This document shows, piece after piece, positions 47,502 through 59,483 of a stretch of DNA of 64,000 nucleotides. Below the pieces are notes generated by a model. It ran no database searches. It was given only the letters and a program-made list of their open reading frames with translations, and was not told the origin of the DNA. The number at the start of each line of letters is the position of its first letter. Positions within the stretch are counted from its first letter, which is position 1. Origin of the DNA: Phlebopus portentosus (Eukaryota; Basidiomycota; Agaricomycetes; Boletales; Boletinellaceae); NCBI GenBank assembly GCA_037892935.1, contig JAYXKI010000007.1, positions 1,550,001 through 1,614,000 of the forward strand, in the 5' to 3' direction. The position numbers and the translations under genes were made by a program.

Positions 47502-48135
47502 TACAGGTTCCCCTAAGTCTTCGTCACCCCCATTTTGGGAAATGATTTGTGCACCATCTAAGGAAGGTAAACACGCCGCTCTGTCTCACTTGGCACTTCT
47601 ACTTTAAATCACCACAAAACATAGCAAAAGAAACATGGAAATTTATTAAATGTCATTTACACTTGAAAACATTCAAAATGAACAGAAAATACATAGCAGA
47701 GGTGCTGTCTGAGGCACGCGCCGATCACCTTCCGAGAATGGGGGCGACGATTTTGGGGGAACAGGCGGGGCCGAAAATGGCAAAATATCACATGACTCAA
47801 GACTTTTGAAAATGCTATAGCAGTGTGAGATCAATTACATATCTTATCTGTTTCTGCGTATACGTTCACGAGCAAGGTTCAGTGAGACGATGTGAGATAT
47901 CCGAGTCGGTTGGTGATCGTTTTCACCGTTTCCTTGACGCCTTATTGTCGGGGTTGTTCTCAAAAGGTCCCCGAGTTTCGGCTACGGGAACACCTTTCGA
48001 TAGAGAACATTCCTTTTTCCGTAGTCCCGAGTATCGGAACCAAAGAATATATCATATACTCTCTTGACTCGGTTGTTCATGCCTTTCCACTCCTTCGACA
48101 ACGCTCAGTAAGGACGAGTCGTTCATCCACTTGCC
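47502..48135. other. Intergenic region before DUF6534 gene 2
   Basis: AT-rich, with no recognisable gene. One plus-strand open frame (47549-47809) has no motif. Confidence 0.4.
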
Positions 48136-49993
48136 ATGAATACTCTGTCCGGCACAGGAGAATCAGCCCTAAATCTTATGTATTGGGGTATGTCTTGCAT
48201 AAGAATCATTAGATGTGGTCTGACTTGTCCGCTTAGGCTTCGCTCTGGCTACTGTGTATGTTTCAGTTGTCCTGCTGTGCTAGCGTACGACTCGCGCGCT
48301 CACTGGTATCCAGATTATTAGGTGTTACGGTCATTCAAGCCTTCATCTATTTCAAAAATTATGATGACGACAAAGCACCATTGAAACTCCTCGTCGCATT
48401 GTTGATGTGAGTGCACACGACAACCTGTCTGGATGATGTATACTTATTTTTCTCACTTAGCGCTTTGGATATCCTTTCATCTGCTCTGATGGCTCACGTC
48501 ATATTCTACTACATGGTATGGAGTTTGCGGTCTGCAACATCCATGTCGGATGTAGGAGGCCGATACCTCTTTTTTTTCTTTAAAGATCGAGAACTACGGA
48601 AACAGCAGTTCACTAATAAGTTCTCCGCCTGGGTACGTTGACGGAAATGTCGAAATTATCCGAAGCCACTGAACTGGTAACTATTCAGGACTTTCCCAGT
48701 CGAATGGCTCGTGACGGCGATTGTAGCCTTCCTGTAAACCTTCGCTATGCATTGGCCGTTTCTAAGCGAAGCTTATTCGTTGCGTATTTTTAGGACTCAG
48801 ATATTCTACGCTTCGCAAATCTACAAGTGTGAGCTTTATCTCTAATCCGTTGAAATGCATCCTCACTGAACCGGCTCAGTACGAAGACATTCGCATCGGT
48901 GCATCGTACCTTTTGTGGCAATGGTGAGAACGAGTCGATACTATTCGAAGGCAAAACTCATGAGTCGTCTGAATCCGTTTAGATTTTCTTTTCTGTTTTT
49001 GCGTTTCGTGAGTATACCATCTGTGTGGAGACATAATGCAGTGTCTGAATAATAGTTTTCTAGTCTCGAACGTCGGTGAGTTTTTTCTACTGACTTTCCA
49101 TCCTCCTCTCCCGGTGAACTTTGACTTCTTTTCATGTCAGTCGCGACGATTCTCATAATTATCCTGAATTATTCCAAAGCAGTCTTTAGTATTACCATTC
49201 TCAAGGTGCCTATATTCATTGCTTTTCGTGATTTGTCTTTTTCTAACCCGCGAATTTCCAGTCTTTCACGAGCATTGGCAATTCCTTTGCTGCAGCGAGT
49301 GATATCATAGCATGCTGCGCACTCTGTTTCTTTCTCGCATCTCACAGGACAGATATTGGACGGTGATTCATCTCTTCCTGCTCCACTCTGGACGGGAAGT
49401 GACCTGAATTGGATTGTATATGTTAGGAACCGCATTGCTCTCGTCGACACCCTTATATTCTATACGGTCAACCGGGGCATCCTCTTCTGCGTCGCTCAGC
49501 TGGGTAATATGATCGCATATATCTTAGCCCCAACGATGTTGTATTGGTGCGTTTTCAAGTGTGTCATCATGCTTTATCATTGACCTGATTGGATGATGTT
49601 GAATGGTAGGGTTCCATTCCATCTCTGTCTCAGCAAGTTATACGTCAATTCCCTGCGTAGGTCTCCCAAGCTACTTGTCACGTATGTGATGCTAATGGTT
49701 TGCACAGTGGCTCTGTAAGAATATCTGTCTGTACATTAACGTACAATACTCATTCTGCGTCCGTCAGTCTTAACTCACGTCACTCATTACGCGGAGCTGC
49801 GCAGGACGTCAGCAGAATGGACTTTCGCGTTGATCCTGTGCCTTCTATACCACTCGCTGTGCAGAAAACCCGATCGTCGTTCATTAGACCTGTCGATTTG
49901 CGACGTTTGGAAGATAATGGTACTGTGACTGATGACGTCAAGGTGGGCGATGATTTGCCTTGGGGGCCACTGAGTGTAACTGACTGCGTATGA
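48136..49993 (+). CDS. DUF6534-family seven-helix membrane protein, gene 2
   Basis: A multi-exon gene with the same order of segments as the gene at 41411: LMYWGFALATVLLGVTVIQAFIYFKNY, KLLVALLM, SALDILSSALMAHVIFYYM, ILIIILNYSKAVFS, NSFAAASDIIACCALCFFLASHRTDI, IDTLIFYTVNRGILFCVAQL, VPFHLCLSKLYVNSLLVTLNSR and a polar tail ending at 49993. The acceptor giving VLLGVTVIQ is the CCAG near 48314. The overall identity to gene 1 is low but the pattern NRG...PFHL.LSKL.VN.L...LNSR is shared and typical of the family. The function is unknown. Some middle exon ends, especially around 48650-49150 and 49350-49400, are uncertain, so an early defect cannot be excluded. Confidence 0.75.
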
Positions 49994-50285
49994 GCAGTTC
50001 AATCCAGCAACGGTAAAGGTGGAGAGGAGGCCCATGTCATGATAAAAAACTCAAAATCTTTGATGTCCAGGATCTCGATAGCAGTCACTTCTGACTGTAA
50101 TATATCGCATCTCAGGTTTACTTCTCGACATTCACGTCATGGGGAGACTGCGGACCAGGAATGGACAAGAGTTCGTTCATCTGGAAACGGAAAATGAAGG
50201 GTTGATCCTGGCCTTTCGACGCATTGTATTGTTATTTGTATTCTATTTCAAACAGTGATTTTCGCCGAGGCTGGGGCCATTATCT
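49994..50285. other. Convergent spacer between DUF6534 gene 2 and terpene synthase
   Basis: Short convergent 3' region with no coding signal. Confidence 0.35.
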
Positions 50286-51516
50286 TCATGCAAAATCGTA
50301 CCTCGTCGTGGATCCAGTGTGGCACATCAGTCGCGACCAAAGGCTATCAGTACCTCCGGGCATGCCTTCTCGCGCTAATTTGACCACTCTTCGCTTTTTC
50401 ACGCCTCTACCTTCTTTCCCAAAGTACCTCGAGCTCTCGAAGCTCCAATGTAAACTCCCGATAATCCAGTCCTCTAATCCGCGCGTGTACATAGTAACCT
50501 CGTGGTCGATGCGCCCTCCACGGTCGAAAGAGGGTAGGCGCCGTTTGGCTGCGATGAAACGCGATACGGCCGCATCGCATAGATCACCAACGAAATCTAC
50601 GGCTTCTTGGAGGCTTAGGTTCAACGTTCTCATCGCAATAGGTATCATGTTATGCGTATCCTCACGAGCATCTTCGACCTTAAACGAGAAGATGTCCTAT
50701 ATCACGTAGCATGAAAAGTCGTGAGATGTGGAAGGCATGCGCATCAGATGGGAGCTTACGTTCGACCAGGAGACAACGTCGTTGGTGCTCTCTCCCAGAC
50801 ATTCAATGGCTTCGTGTTCCATGACGAAGTCTGGCAAGTCCAGACCATTAGTGTATTCGATAAGCGCCCAGCACGGTTTGCACCCGCTTGTGTCTCGTCT
50901 TAGCGTGATATATTCGTCCAGGTCCATTACTACGCCTGCACGACGGTCGAGGGCTTGTTGCGAGATCGCGCGGAAGAACAAATCAAAAGTACTGATGAAA
51001 CGAGCCCTTGCTCCCTTTGAGGCAGAGGGTGCAAATCGCGACCAGATGCTGTTCCACAAGTTTTCATCAGCCATCCTGTCCATCATCCATCAATCAATAG
51101 AAGGAGTTTGCTTACTCTCGAGCCATTCGTCCCACTTTCGTGCCGGATTCGAACATTGGGTCGCAGATAGATCCGATCACAATTTTTCTTGTATCCATCG
51201 CCCCCGATTTGTCCATATTGTCGGAAAGGTCGTCGAGATGAAACAAGAAGCTGAGGAAGTCGCATGCTAAGCGGAGTTCATTCACGGAAGCGTCTGGATA
51301 CGTCATCGCGGCGAGTAAACCACATTTTAACCCGCGAAGCGCTATCAGTTTCTTCGCCCCGAGGCTGCCTTGAGAGTACATCCAGGCGTCGGACTGAGCT
51401 CCAGCTTCTGCGCCATACGGATTGACGCGCAGAATAAAGGGGCAATCGGAGACGAGATCGGGAATAGTGAACTTTGTTGCCTTCGTCGGAAAATATGTAG
51501 ATCTCGAGCGGCGCAT
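50286..51516 (-). CDS. Sesquiterpene synthase (basidiomycete class I)
   Basis: Three exons (51516-51116, 51075-50760, 50696-50286) give 375 residues, the usual size for basidiomycete sesquiterpene synthases. The metal-binding motifs are complete: DDLSD at residues 95-99 (Asp-rich motif), NDVVSWSND at 232-240 (NSE/DTE-type motif with Asp in the last position) and the SSRYFG pair at 329-330. These coordinate Mg2+ and the diphosphate of farnesyl diphosphate. FTIPDLVSDCPFILRVNPYG is typical of the N-terminus. It is expected to be cytosolic. No cytochrome P450, reductase or transporter gene lies next to it, so it does not look like part of a tight biosynthetic cluster. The product skeleton cannot be predicted. 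Confidence 0.9.
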
Positions 51517-52191
51517 GTTGTGACGAGTAATGATGATGGTGATGGTTAGAAGCTGTACTGGCGGTAGGTGAGAAAACTGGCTCACTTAAAGGCCAAGGGG
51601 AAAGTTGCTGTTTTTATTATAAACGTCTCTATCTATGTATGCGCGATTTGGTTCGGAGACAGACAAGCATCTGGTCTAGCAAATGGCATAAGTCATTTCG
51701 AAGAGCATCCGCGTCAGACAAAACATGAGGAACGCTTTCGGTGGAAAGTGCCCTACAATGATTGAAGTCGCCGTCAGGAGATGCATTAGCGGACAGCGGC
51801 CAGAAACGCCTAAAGTCTATTTGAAGGCAGTAGGTTGATCGTGAAATCGAATGCCAGCATAATGACATCTGTCTTCGAAGTCACTCGTGTTCAGCTGTAA
51901 GAGACGAAGCCGTGGCTAAGTCTCCTTAGAATATACAGAACCATAGATGTCTCGTCATAACAGTCGGAGCATTGCGCACCCGGCTCGGTCAGACGTAGAT
52001 GAAATGCTTCCCCATTAGTATTTCGTTTTCAAAAGGTTGCTACACCAAAGCACATTCTGCAGAAGGGAACAAGCGATATGGAAACAATAATTTAAGGTCT
52101 TATATTAAAAAACGCTGAAGTCACAAGAAGGAAGGCTGGACTACACACATGCTTACAACTGTCTGCTTACTTCCGTACATCCTTAAGCGCG
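51517..52191. other. Intergenic region between terpene synthase and HET-C
   Basis: About 670 bp without a supported gene; the terpene synthase promoter should lie at its left side. Confidence 0.4.
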
Positions 52192-55100
52192 TCACCAGCC
52201 ACCGGGAGGCCGAGGTGGTCCCGGATATCCACCCGGCGGTGGTCCGCTGTAGTAGTTCCCACCGGGAGGTGGCGCATAAGCATTGTGATCTGGAAAACCC
52301 GGTGGTCCGCCGGAATAGGGGGATGAACCTGACATAGAAAAGCCACCGCCAGATGCGTCCGCACTAGGAAAAGATGGGCTGCCGTAGGAAGATGAGGACG
52401 GAGGAGGACCAGATGGTGGGATGTATGACGGCGTGTAGCCCGCGTGCGATGAATTGTCTGGAATACCAGAAGATCCGGAATATGGATGGAAAGACGATGG
52501 GGGGCCAGGGGGTGGTGCGTAGGATGACGAACCTGGGAAACTTGGCGGTACTTCGTGTTCACTGACTGAACTACTGATCCGCGTGCTCGATTGTCCAGAA
52601 TAATAGTCAGAAGCTTCCCCAGATGAGGACAAAGACATTGGCTCCGATACGCTTCCATGCACGCCAGGGGCGCCGCTATATCCATAGCTAGAACCACCTG
52701 AGTGAGAGCTTACTGGGACACTGCCTTCCCTGAAACCAAAGCCAGGCTGGTTAGGTCGTGATGGATTGGCCTGATTGAAGAGCGACTGCGCTTGAGAGAC
52801 GCCTGGGATCGTGTTCAGGTATCCACCGATGTGCTGTTGTGCGTTATGTGCAGCATTCCATGCCGCTCCCCCTTCGGCGCTTGATGAACCTCCGTCTCCC
52901 GACGCACGAATGTTACGGTGCTCGCGTACGTTCTCCTTTGTCAAACGTGACAAAACTGTCTGTTGTTTGTGCCCGAGACCCTGAACCCACTCATTCATCT
53001 TCTGCATCATCTCACGCTGAATCAGAGAGTTAGGATTGTGGAAATCCGGATGGAACCTGAGAATAGATTCGACAAGCGTTATGACAAGTCATGTTTATGA
53101 ATAGATGAACATACAAGCATTCCAGGATTTCCTGTGTCGTTTGACGAACATTAGCAGAACTGTCACTCCATGCTTTCACGACGAGCCTTGTAGCATGTGC
53201 AACGATGACCGTAGCGATCTTGCCAGCCGGCTCGTTCAAAATAAGATTCTTTAAAAATAAAAGTTTATCAATACTGTGTAGTTTTCAGTACGCCACCGAC
53301 GTTACTCACAAAATGATCTTTACTGAGGAATGAATGCGTCGGATCAGACTACGATGCTCCATCAGTTAAACGTCATACCCTGTGCTTCTGTCAGACTTAC
53401 AGCTCCAGGATCGTTGAAAACCTTGACAGGACTTAATCAGTACTGGGTCGAATTATCACGTTAGGTCTCGGACTCACCTCATATTGATCATGACTATCGA
53501 TAACCTCGCCAGAAGCTGACATGAGTCCAGTCGTGGCTGTTTTCATCAGTGGTTTGAGATAAGGCTCGAGTGTCGTAAATATGAACACGGATATAGAATC
53601 CATGAGTTTCTCGATGAGCGGACCAAGGCCAGGTATTTTTTCTGCATCAAGATGTCAGTTGACGGTTTGTTGAAGCAATCAAGACGCTTAGCAACTGACC
53701 GATCGTCTTCTCGATTTTCTTGACAACTGCAGGAAGTTTGTAATAAGCTCATGATATTATCCAGATCACTGTTAGAGTTGAACATACTAGAGTCTCTAAA
53801 AGCTAAAACACGCCAAAGAACCGCATGCAGCTCCTGCGGACTCATATCTTCCGGACGCTTGCCACCAGCAGCAGGGCCGGCACGGATACGCTCGATGTCA
53901 TCCATGCCTCGGCTCATTTCAGACCTTGACATGCCCGAGCCGGGTTCGTCGCCGAAAGGAAGTTTACCAAGCAGGTCTTTAAGGACAGTTACAGAGCCGC
54001 CACCGTCGCCTGATCCGCCCGGACCTGACCGTGAGCGTGCGCTGGCCTTTTCAAGCTCTTTGTTGAGATCGGTAACGGAGGCTTGACTCTACGCAAACAA
54101 ATAATGATCAGACTGTCATCAAAACGAAGAATGGAATGGAAGAGCGTACAATGTGATCTGTCGCTTCCCCTAGGAGACTGTGGACGAAATCGCTTCCTCC
54201 GAACGTGCCTTTCACGCCACAGATGTTAGCGATGAGCTGTTGGGCATACTGATAATCTCACCTGTAATAAGAGGAGCTACGTATTTTCCATTCGGGGCTT
54301 GAATGCGCACACGATCGCCAACATGCACGAAGACGTGTGTATGGCCCATTGATACGAGTGCAAGCTCGCAGAAGTTTGAATGAGCGGTGAAATCTTCGAG
54401 CGTGTGCATCTGATAATGGCATTCATGGGTTGATCGGATACTTAAAGGAACGAAGACGTCCTTACCGCTTGACCTAGCAGCCTGTAAGATTCATAAAGAT
54501 CGGCCTTCTGATTGGTCGCGCGATACTGTCGTCCTAGGTGAATACATTGTTCCAAGGTCCTACGAACAAGTGCCTTCGACGTGTCCCAAGATCCGTTCTC
54601 TGATTGAAATAGAATAGGCTACTTTCCGAAGCAATAAGACGAACAACGGACCGTTTGCAATGTAATTCTTCATTCCTGTACGCGGATCTATTTCAAGCTC
54701 GCGAGGATCGACAGGTCCGCGAAGCTTCGGATGGTATCTGCGCGCATCTTCGCCCTCGCCATAGCCTTTGGGATTATCGATATGTTCGGTCTGTAAAGAT
54801 TTGTGAGTAAATCAGATCATTTTGTACGAGGCCCGGAACGCTGACCGGCAGGTACACGGCCAAACGATCTTCTGTGACTTCAAACTCGTTGGTCGCATAT
54901 CCGTGAGCAAGGAAGCCAAGTGCCATGCACAAGTTGATAATCGTCTTCCAAGATCCAAGTCAGATACACTGTCTCGAAATGACACAATAGGAAAGTATGA
55001 AGAAACTGAGGCTTCAAGTGGCGCCTACATGGTGCACATACATACCTGCAGTGGAACTTTCTTCAGCGTTGCAATATCAACTGCTTGCGAGTAATCACGG

Positions 55101-55550
55101 AGCCAATTTCTGTAGCACGCATTTATCTGTCTGTTCTCTGGTCAGAGAGTCTCACTGCTCACCCAAAGTAAATTCTTTTGATATCCAAACCACCAAACTT
55201 ACTCCTACCAGCTAATGCGCCTAAAAAGCCTGCGCCTGATTTCTTTGCTATATCTGCAAGTACATCTTCCTGTTATGAAATCAGGCGTCAGCTGGGTGCC
55301 ACAAGACAAAAGGGGCAACCATTGTTAACGAACGATGTCTCCGTGACGAAAGGCGCGACCCTCCATGTATGCAAAGCTTAAAAAGTGAAGTGTCTCAACA
55401 CATGTTACAGAACAAATCTCAGGTAAGACTGACTCACCTTGGAATGTTTCCTGCACCGAAAGCATACACGCCATGATCGGGCAAGCACACTGTCAAGACG
55501 AAAACTACGATGAATAAAATCATGAGATTTGATGGCATTTTGGGTGCCAT
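52192..55550 (-). CDS. HET-C heterokaryon-incompatibility family protein
   Basis: A multi-exon gene. The N-terminus has a strong signal peptide (MILFIVVFVLTVCLPDHGVY) directly followed by AFGAGNIP, the typical start of mature HET-C proteins. Conserved parts further on include HTLEDFTAHSNFCELAL near 54370-54410, an adjoining APNGKYVAPLITG segment, and a TFGGSDFVHSLLGEATDH segment near 54150-54210. The C-terminal exon (53010-52192) is a long tail rich in Gly, Pro, Ser and Tyr, ending GPPRPPGGW, which matches the Gly-rich end of this family. In ascomycetes, allelic differences in het-c block stable fusion between strains. Whether this copy acts in self-recognition is unknown. It is divergent from the gene at 56094. 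Internal exon ends were not all fixed. Confidence 0.82.
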
Positions 55551-56022
55551 TGTTGTCTAAACGTGATAGAAAGATGAAATGATGATGGAAGTCAAGAAGG
55601 AAGAAAGAGTTATGAGTGTGGCACTTGATACTGATACTGGGTCATGATCATGATGGGCGGTGCCGCTGGGATACGAATTGCCGATTATGGAAATAAGCCG
55701 TGTCATCTCCGCTGCGCCGAAGCCATCTTCTCCCACAGCTCCCAGCCCCAACACCGGTCACCACTGTGCCCGTACCGCTGGTCTGTGGCCAGCCAGGATG
55801 ACTATGCAAAAACCACTGTGCAGCTTCAAAATGCATACTAATTATTAATAGGTGTTGTATATCAGAAGGAATACAGGATATAGCTGCCATTTTTTTTATT
55901 CAAGTCTGTAGATGGGATCTTTGATGCTGTTACTGATGCAGATACTGCGCAGTATCGAGTTGATAGCAACAGTTGAGTTGGTTGAGAAACGAAACGGCGT
56001 GGAGGATGTGCTGCGAATAGAT

Positions 56023-56028
56023 CACGTG
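56023..56028. promoter_or_regulatory. CACGTG box between divergent HET-C and hypothetical gene
   Basis: GATCACGTGTTT lies 66 bp upstream of the start at 56094 and about 470 bp upstream of HET-C, so it more likely serves the plus-strand gene. Confidence 0.4.
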
Positions 56029-56093
56029 TTTCTCATAAAAGGGACTCGGAGCTGGAGGCTAACGTACAGTACACAGTAACTTCAAGTATCATC

Positions 56094-57096
56094 ATGTCTG
56101 CAGTCACTCAAGCCCAGTCTACCTCGCCGACTCGAAAGCTATTCCCTCACTTGTCTCCTCCGAGAGCTGTCGTAAATATAATATCTTCAAAGCGACATGC
56201 GAGCTCAAATGATCTAAAGGCAAAGGCAGCTCAACATCCGGACGGGAACTCCACGAATGTATATAAACAACGCCGTGTAGTCTCGACTCCCGCGAACCGA
56301 GAAAACGACAAATCAGACAGCGATTCAGAACAACAACAGCAGCAGCAGCAGCAGGTTGTACCGAATGGAGCACAGGCCGATGGTACTCCTCTGCACAAGT
56401 TGACATTCCCGCACGTTGCCAAATTATTCGTCAAACTTCGTCGCATGCAAAAGAAGGCAAAGGCACATCATATCGATTCAAATTCGGGTAACAATCCTAT
56501 CACGCATCCTTCTTTGCTCAGTAACATAGGCGAGCCGGACACTACGAAGAAACGGGCACGTCTTGAAATTCAGGAGGATTATGTTTGTGCTGATGGCATA
56601 GACGTTGCGAAGTTGTTACGAGCAAGTCGCGCAGTCTTGCTTGAGCGTGCCAGCCCCCTTCATGCAAACGTCCTGATTGACGAACTGTACGTATCATTTC
56701 TGCTATCTATCCATCTGTTTTCTGGGGAACGCTCATCATGAAATGATTTTGAACGATTACCAGATGGACATCCTCGATTTGCGGTCCTAAACATAGGAGC
56801 GATGGGAGCTTCAGAGTTCATGTAAGTATTCTTTGTCACACACGATGCCCCACTTCTCCTTCGCACTTCTCTGCTTCATTTCGCGCTGGCACCTGATGTT
56901 TCTCGTGTCTTCTATCTGCCTTTAGATCCGATACGCCGCAACTGCCGCCACTTCATCCTCCAAGCGCGATCCTCAGCAGCCAGTCGCTCTTGATAAAATC
57001 AGTGGCGTACCTGGCTTGATGACTATCACTCAACGCGATACCGTCAGTTTGACTGTTGTTGAGCTCTTTGAAGAGGCGCAAATTGCTCAGGACTAG
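56094..57096 (+). CDS. Hypothetical protein with a polyglutamine run
   Basis: Three exons (56094-56686, 56764-56821, 56926-57096) give 273 residues in one frame. The N-terminal third is Ser/Thr/Lys-rich and contains a CAA/CAG run encoding eight glutamines at about 56330-56355. The middle has a basic stretch (KLRRMQKKAKAHH) and then a helical, leucine-rich part (DVAKLLRASRAVLLERASPLHANVLIDEL). The last exon ends TVSLTVVELFEEAQIAQD. No known domain is recognised. The basic patch and low-complexity content suggest a nuclear or regulatory protein, but this is only inference. A CACGTG box lies just upstream. Confidence 0.6.
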
Positions 57097-57619
57097 TTGA
57101 TGATACTCGTAAAATTCGTTCTCAGAACCGAACCGGTGGCTCTCGTCTGTCCTTCTTTTGCCTTTCTTTGATGTAATATTCACGAATTGTTCCCATTCGA
57201 CACGTTCTTTTCCTCTATTCTCCGCCTTACTTTCGCATTCGAGTCCAGAAGAAGATTATACAGTACATGCACCATACCATATCATACCATAGACCTCTCC
57301 AAATTAGTGTGTATTATATTTCAGTCGTCGTCTTTACTCCCTGTTCACTTTAGACTCGTTGATGCCGCATTGCAGCCACCGGCAATTCACTTTCATCCCC
57401 ACCTTGCGCAACACACGTTGGACCTACTTCTTGCACCTTGGTTCATTCAACTCGTTCATTTCGTCGTGCGTTCTCGACTTCTCATTAATTATGATTAATC
57501 CCTTGATTTGACTGTACACGTAATCTTCGGTCCTTAGGTTTCAAACATTGATAAAACGGTTTTGACTAGAATGATAAACGCGCTCTTGGAGTGGATATTC
57601 CAGTCTTTTCTTCACCGAG
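57097..57619. other. Intergenic region after the polyglutamine gene
   Basis: T-rich spacer with CATACCATATCATACCATAG-type repeats near 57274. No gene supported. Confidence 0.35.
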
Positions 57620-58030
57620 AATATATTGAAGACAAAGACAGTTTGCTGTGCTCTGCTATGACGCGCGCGGCACTGCTCATATCCTCGTGGTGGAGCGCGT
57701 TCTTGCCATATCCGTCGACCTATTCAATTCAATTCATTCACGGAAGATTCGGGACGATTTCTCCATTCTTGAACTGAACTTCCAGTTCTTCGCCGAGATG
57801 GGATGCTCAGCGATTCGATTACCGGTTCTACGACAAGGAAATACCCAAGGAGGATGGTTTCGACGCTGCTTATAGTACTAAATACCATTATGGTGAGCAC
57901 AACAATCTTACGAGTGCTCTTATCCTAACCTTCCTTCTTTGGACTCCATACTGGAAAGGATTGGACTACGATATGGCAATCACAAGACTGGGAAGACCAT
58001 CTGACCGGTAGTGGGCACTGGAACCTAAGT
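57620..58030 (+). pseudogene. Frame-broken coding remnant
   Basis: Two coding-like stretches lie in different frames. The first gives FAVLCYDARGTAHILVVERV and SVDLFNSIHSRKIRDDFSIL; the second gives RWDAQRFDYRFYDKEIPKED. They adjoin near 57800, where GAGATGGGATGC does not carry an intron that would link them. A small deletion is the simplest explanation. The family is not recognised. It could instead be part of a real gene whose introns I have misread. Confidence 0.4.
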
Positions 58031-58369
58031 AGAGGCTCTTCCGTATTCCGTACTTATCCCTCCCTGATGACTCATGTGAGCCTCGCCTTTCCACGTCGTA
58101 TCAGGACTAGCACAAGCTTTCTGGTTCTCTCGCCGCTACTACCTCGACCTTAACTTACGCCACGGAGTGGCCCCTCGATTGCAACTCCAATCGGTCTAGC
58201 TAGCCCTTATCGCTCTGTATCCCGAAACCGAGTGACCAGCAGCTTCCGCCAAGTTGCTTGCTCCCGTTGTCTCTGATTTCTTCCATATCGATCGACGAGG
58301 AATCATTAGATCTCTCTCCATTACCGGATACCGAAGCACTTATACTCAGTGCTGCACGTCGGCTCGAGC

Positions 58370-58880
58370 ATGTCTGTGTACTACCAGACCAGCCCTCCGG
58401 TATCGCCGCCACGAACTTATTATCCAGGCTCGTGGCGCGGGTCCGTGTATGGCTCTGAGTACGCCCGTCCGTACAGCGACTACACAGGTGCACCGTATTC
58501 TTATTACGCGCCAAATACTGGGTATTACCAACGTACGTGTATGCCAGTCGCTCATCTCATTGTGCTAATTCTTTTCGATCTGTTTTCCTCATGTTTACTT
58601 GGCTTCCGTAATAGCTGGTCAAGTGCTGACCGTCGCTCAACCAAGATACACGGCACCGATGGCGTATCGACTTTCCCGACGCTATCCGTATTACAGTGCA
58701 TACCCCTACGCGGGCGACGATTGCTGCGGATGTGGGCCTGGCGGGTGTTGTAGTTGTTGTTGCGACGATGACCCGAGGTACGATGCTTACGTGTACGAAA
58801 GAGATGACGGATGCTGTGGATGTTGTGGGCATCGGTGCGTGTGCTCAAGCCAGGAATATTATAAGAGATTAACTGGATAA
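58370..58880 (+). CDS. Small Tyr-rich and Cys-rich protein
   Basis: Two exons (58370-58532 and 58615-58880) give 142 residues. The N-terminal half is rich in Tyr, Pro, Ser and Gly (YYPGSWRGSVYGSEY, GAPYSYYAPNTGYY). The C-terminal half has two Cys clusters, CCGCGPGGCCSCCC and CCGCCGHRCVC, separated by an acidic, Tyr-containing spacer. There is no signal peptide or membrane segment. Such a composition might bind metals or form cross-links, but I know no matching family. Splicing with GTACGTG and AATAG keeps the frame, and the ATG is the only good start. Confidence 0.65.
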
Positions 58881-59483
58881 TTCCCCCTTTCCCCACAAGT
58901 CATTCGCATCACTATCACCATGGATATCGCAGACGGCGTGAGGGCTGCTGTTAGCATTTGCTCGCACCCTTATCCCATGTCTCCGATCCGTGCTTAATTT
59001 CATCTACGTTCCTCGCATCTTATCCATAGGATCTACGACACGCCATGCTTTTCGGACAGGCTTACGTTTTCATTCCGCGAGGGACATGCAATTTTGTTTG
59101 TTTGTTTGCAGCACTTATGACTCATTTGATATTCTATCGTAATACTAATCAGCTGAAGCTAATGTATCGGTATCGTCAAGCCTAGTCCTTTTTATCCGTT
59201 GTACAATTACAGAGCATGCGATTTGTTCTGCAAGATAGGTCGGCAATAGCCCGATAGAGTGATGTTGAGACTTGCAGCATTATATACGCCGTCAAATGAA
59301 TTGCTTGTCCGTGGACCCTGGTTCGGGACCGAGTGAAACCTACGCATTGCAAAAGCTAGATGTTGATTGGAAGGACAGCGACGGGATCATTTAAATGCCA
59401 AACGCTGAGGGCTTCAGAGCAGAACGAACTAGTCAAGCGAAGGAAAGGACTGTTTGGTAAAAACACTCACTTCCAACTATGTC
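58881..59483. other. Convergent intergenic region
   Basis: About 600 bp with no supported gene between converging small genes. Confidence 0.35.
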
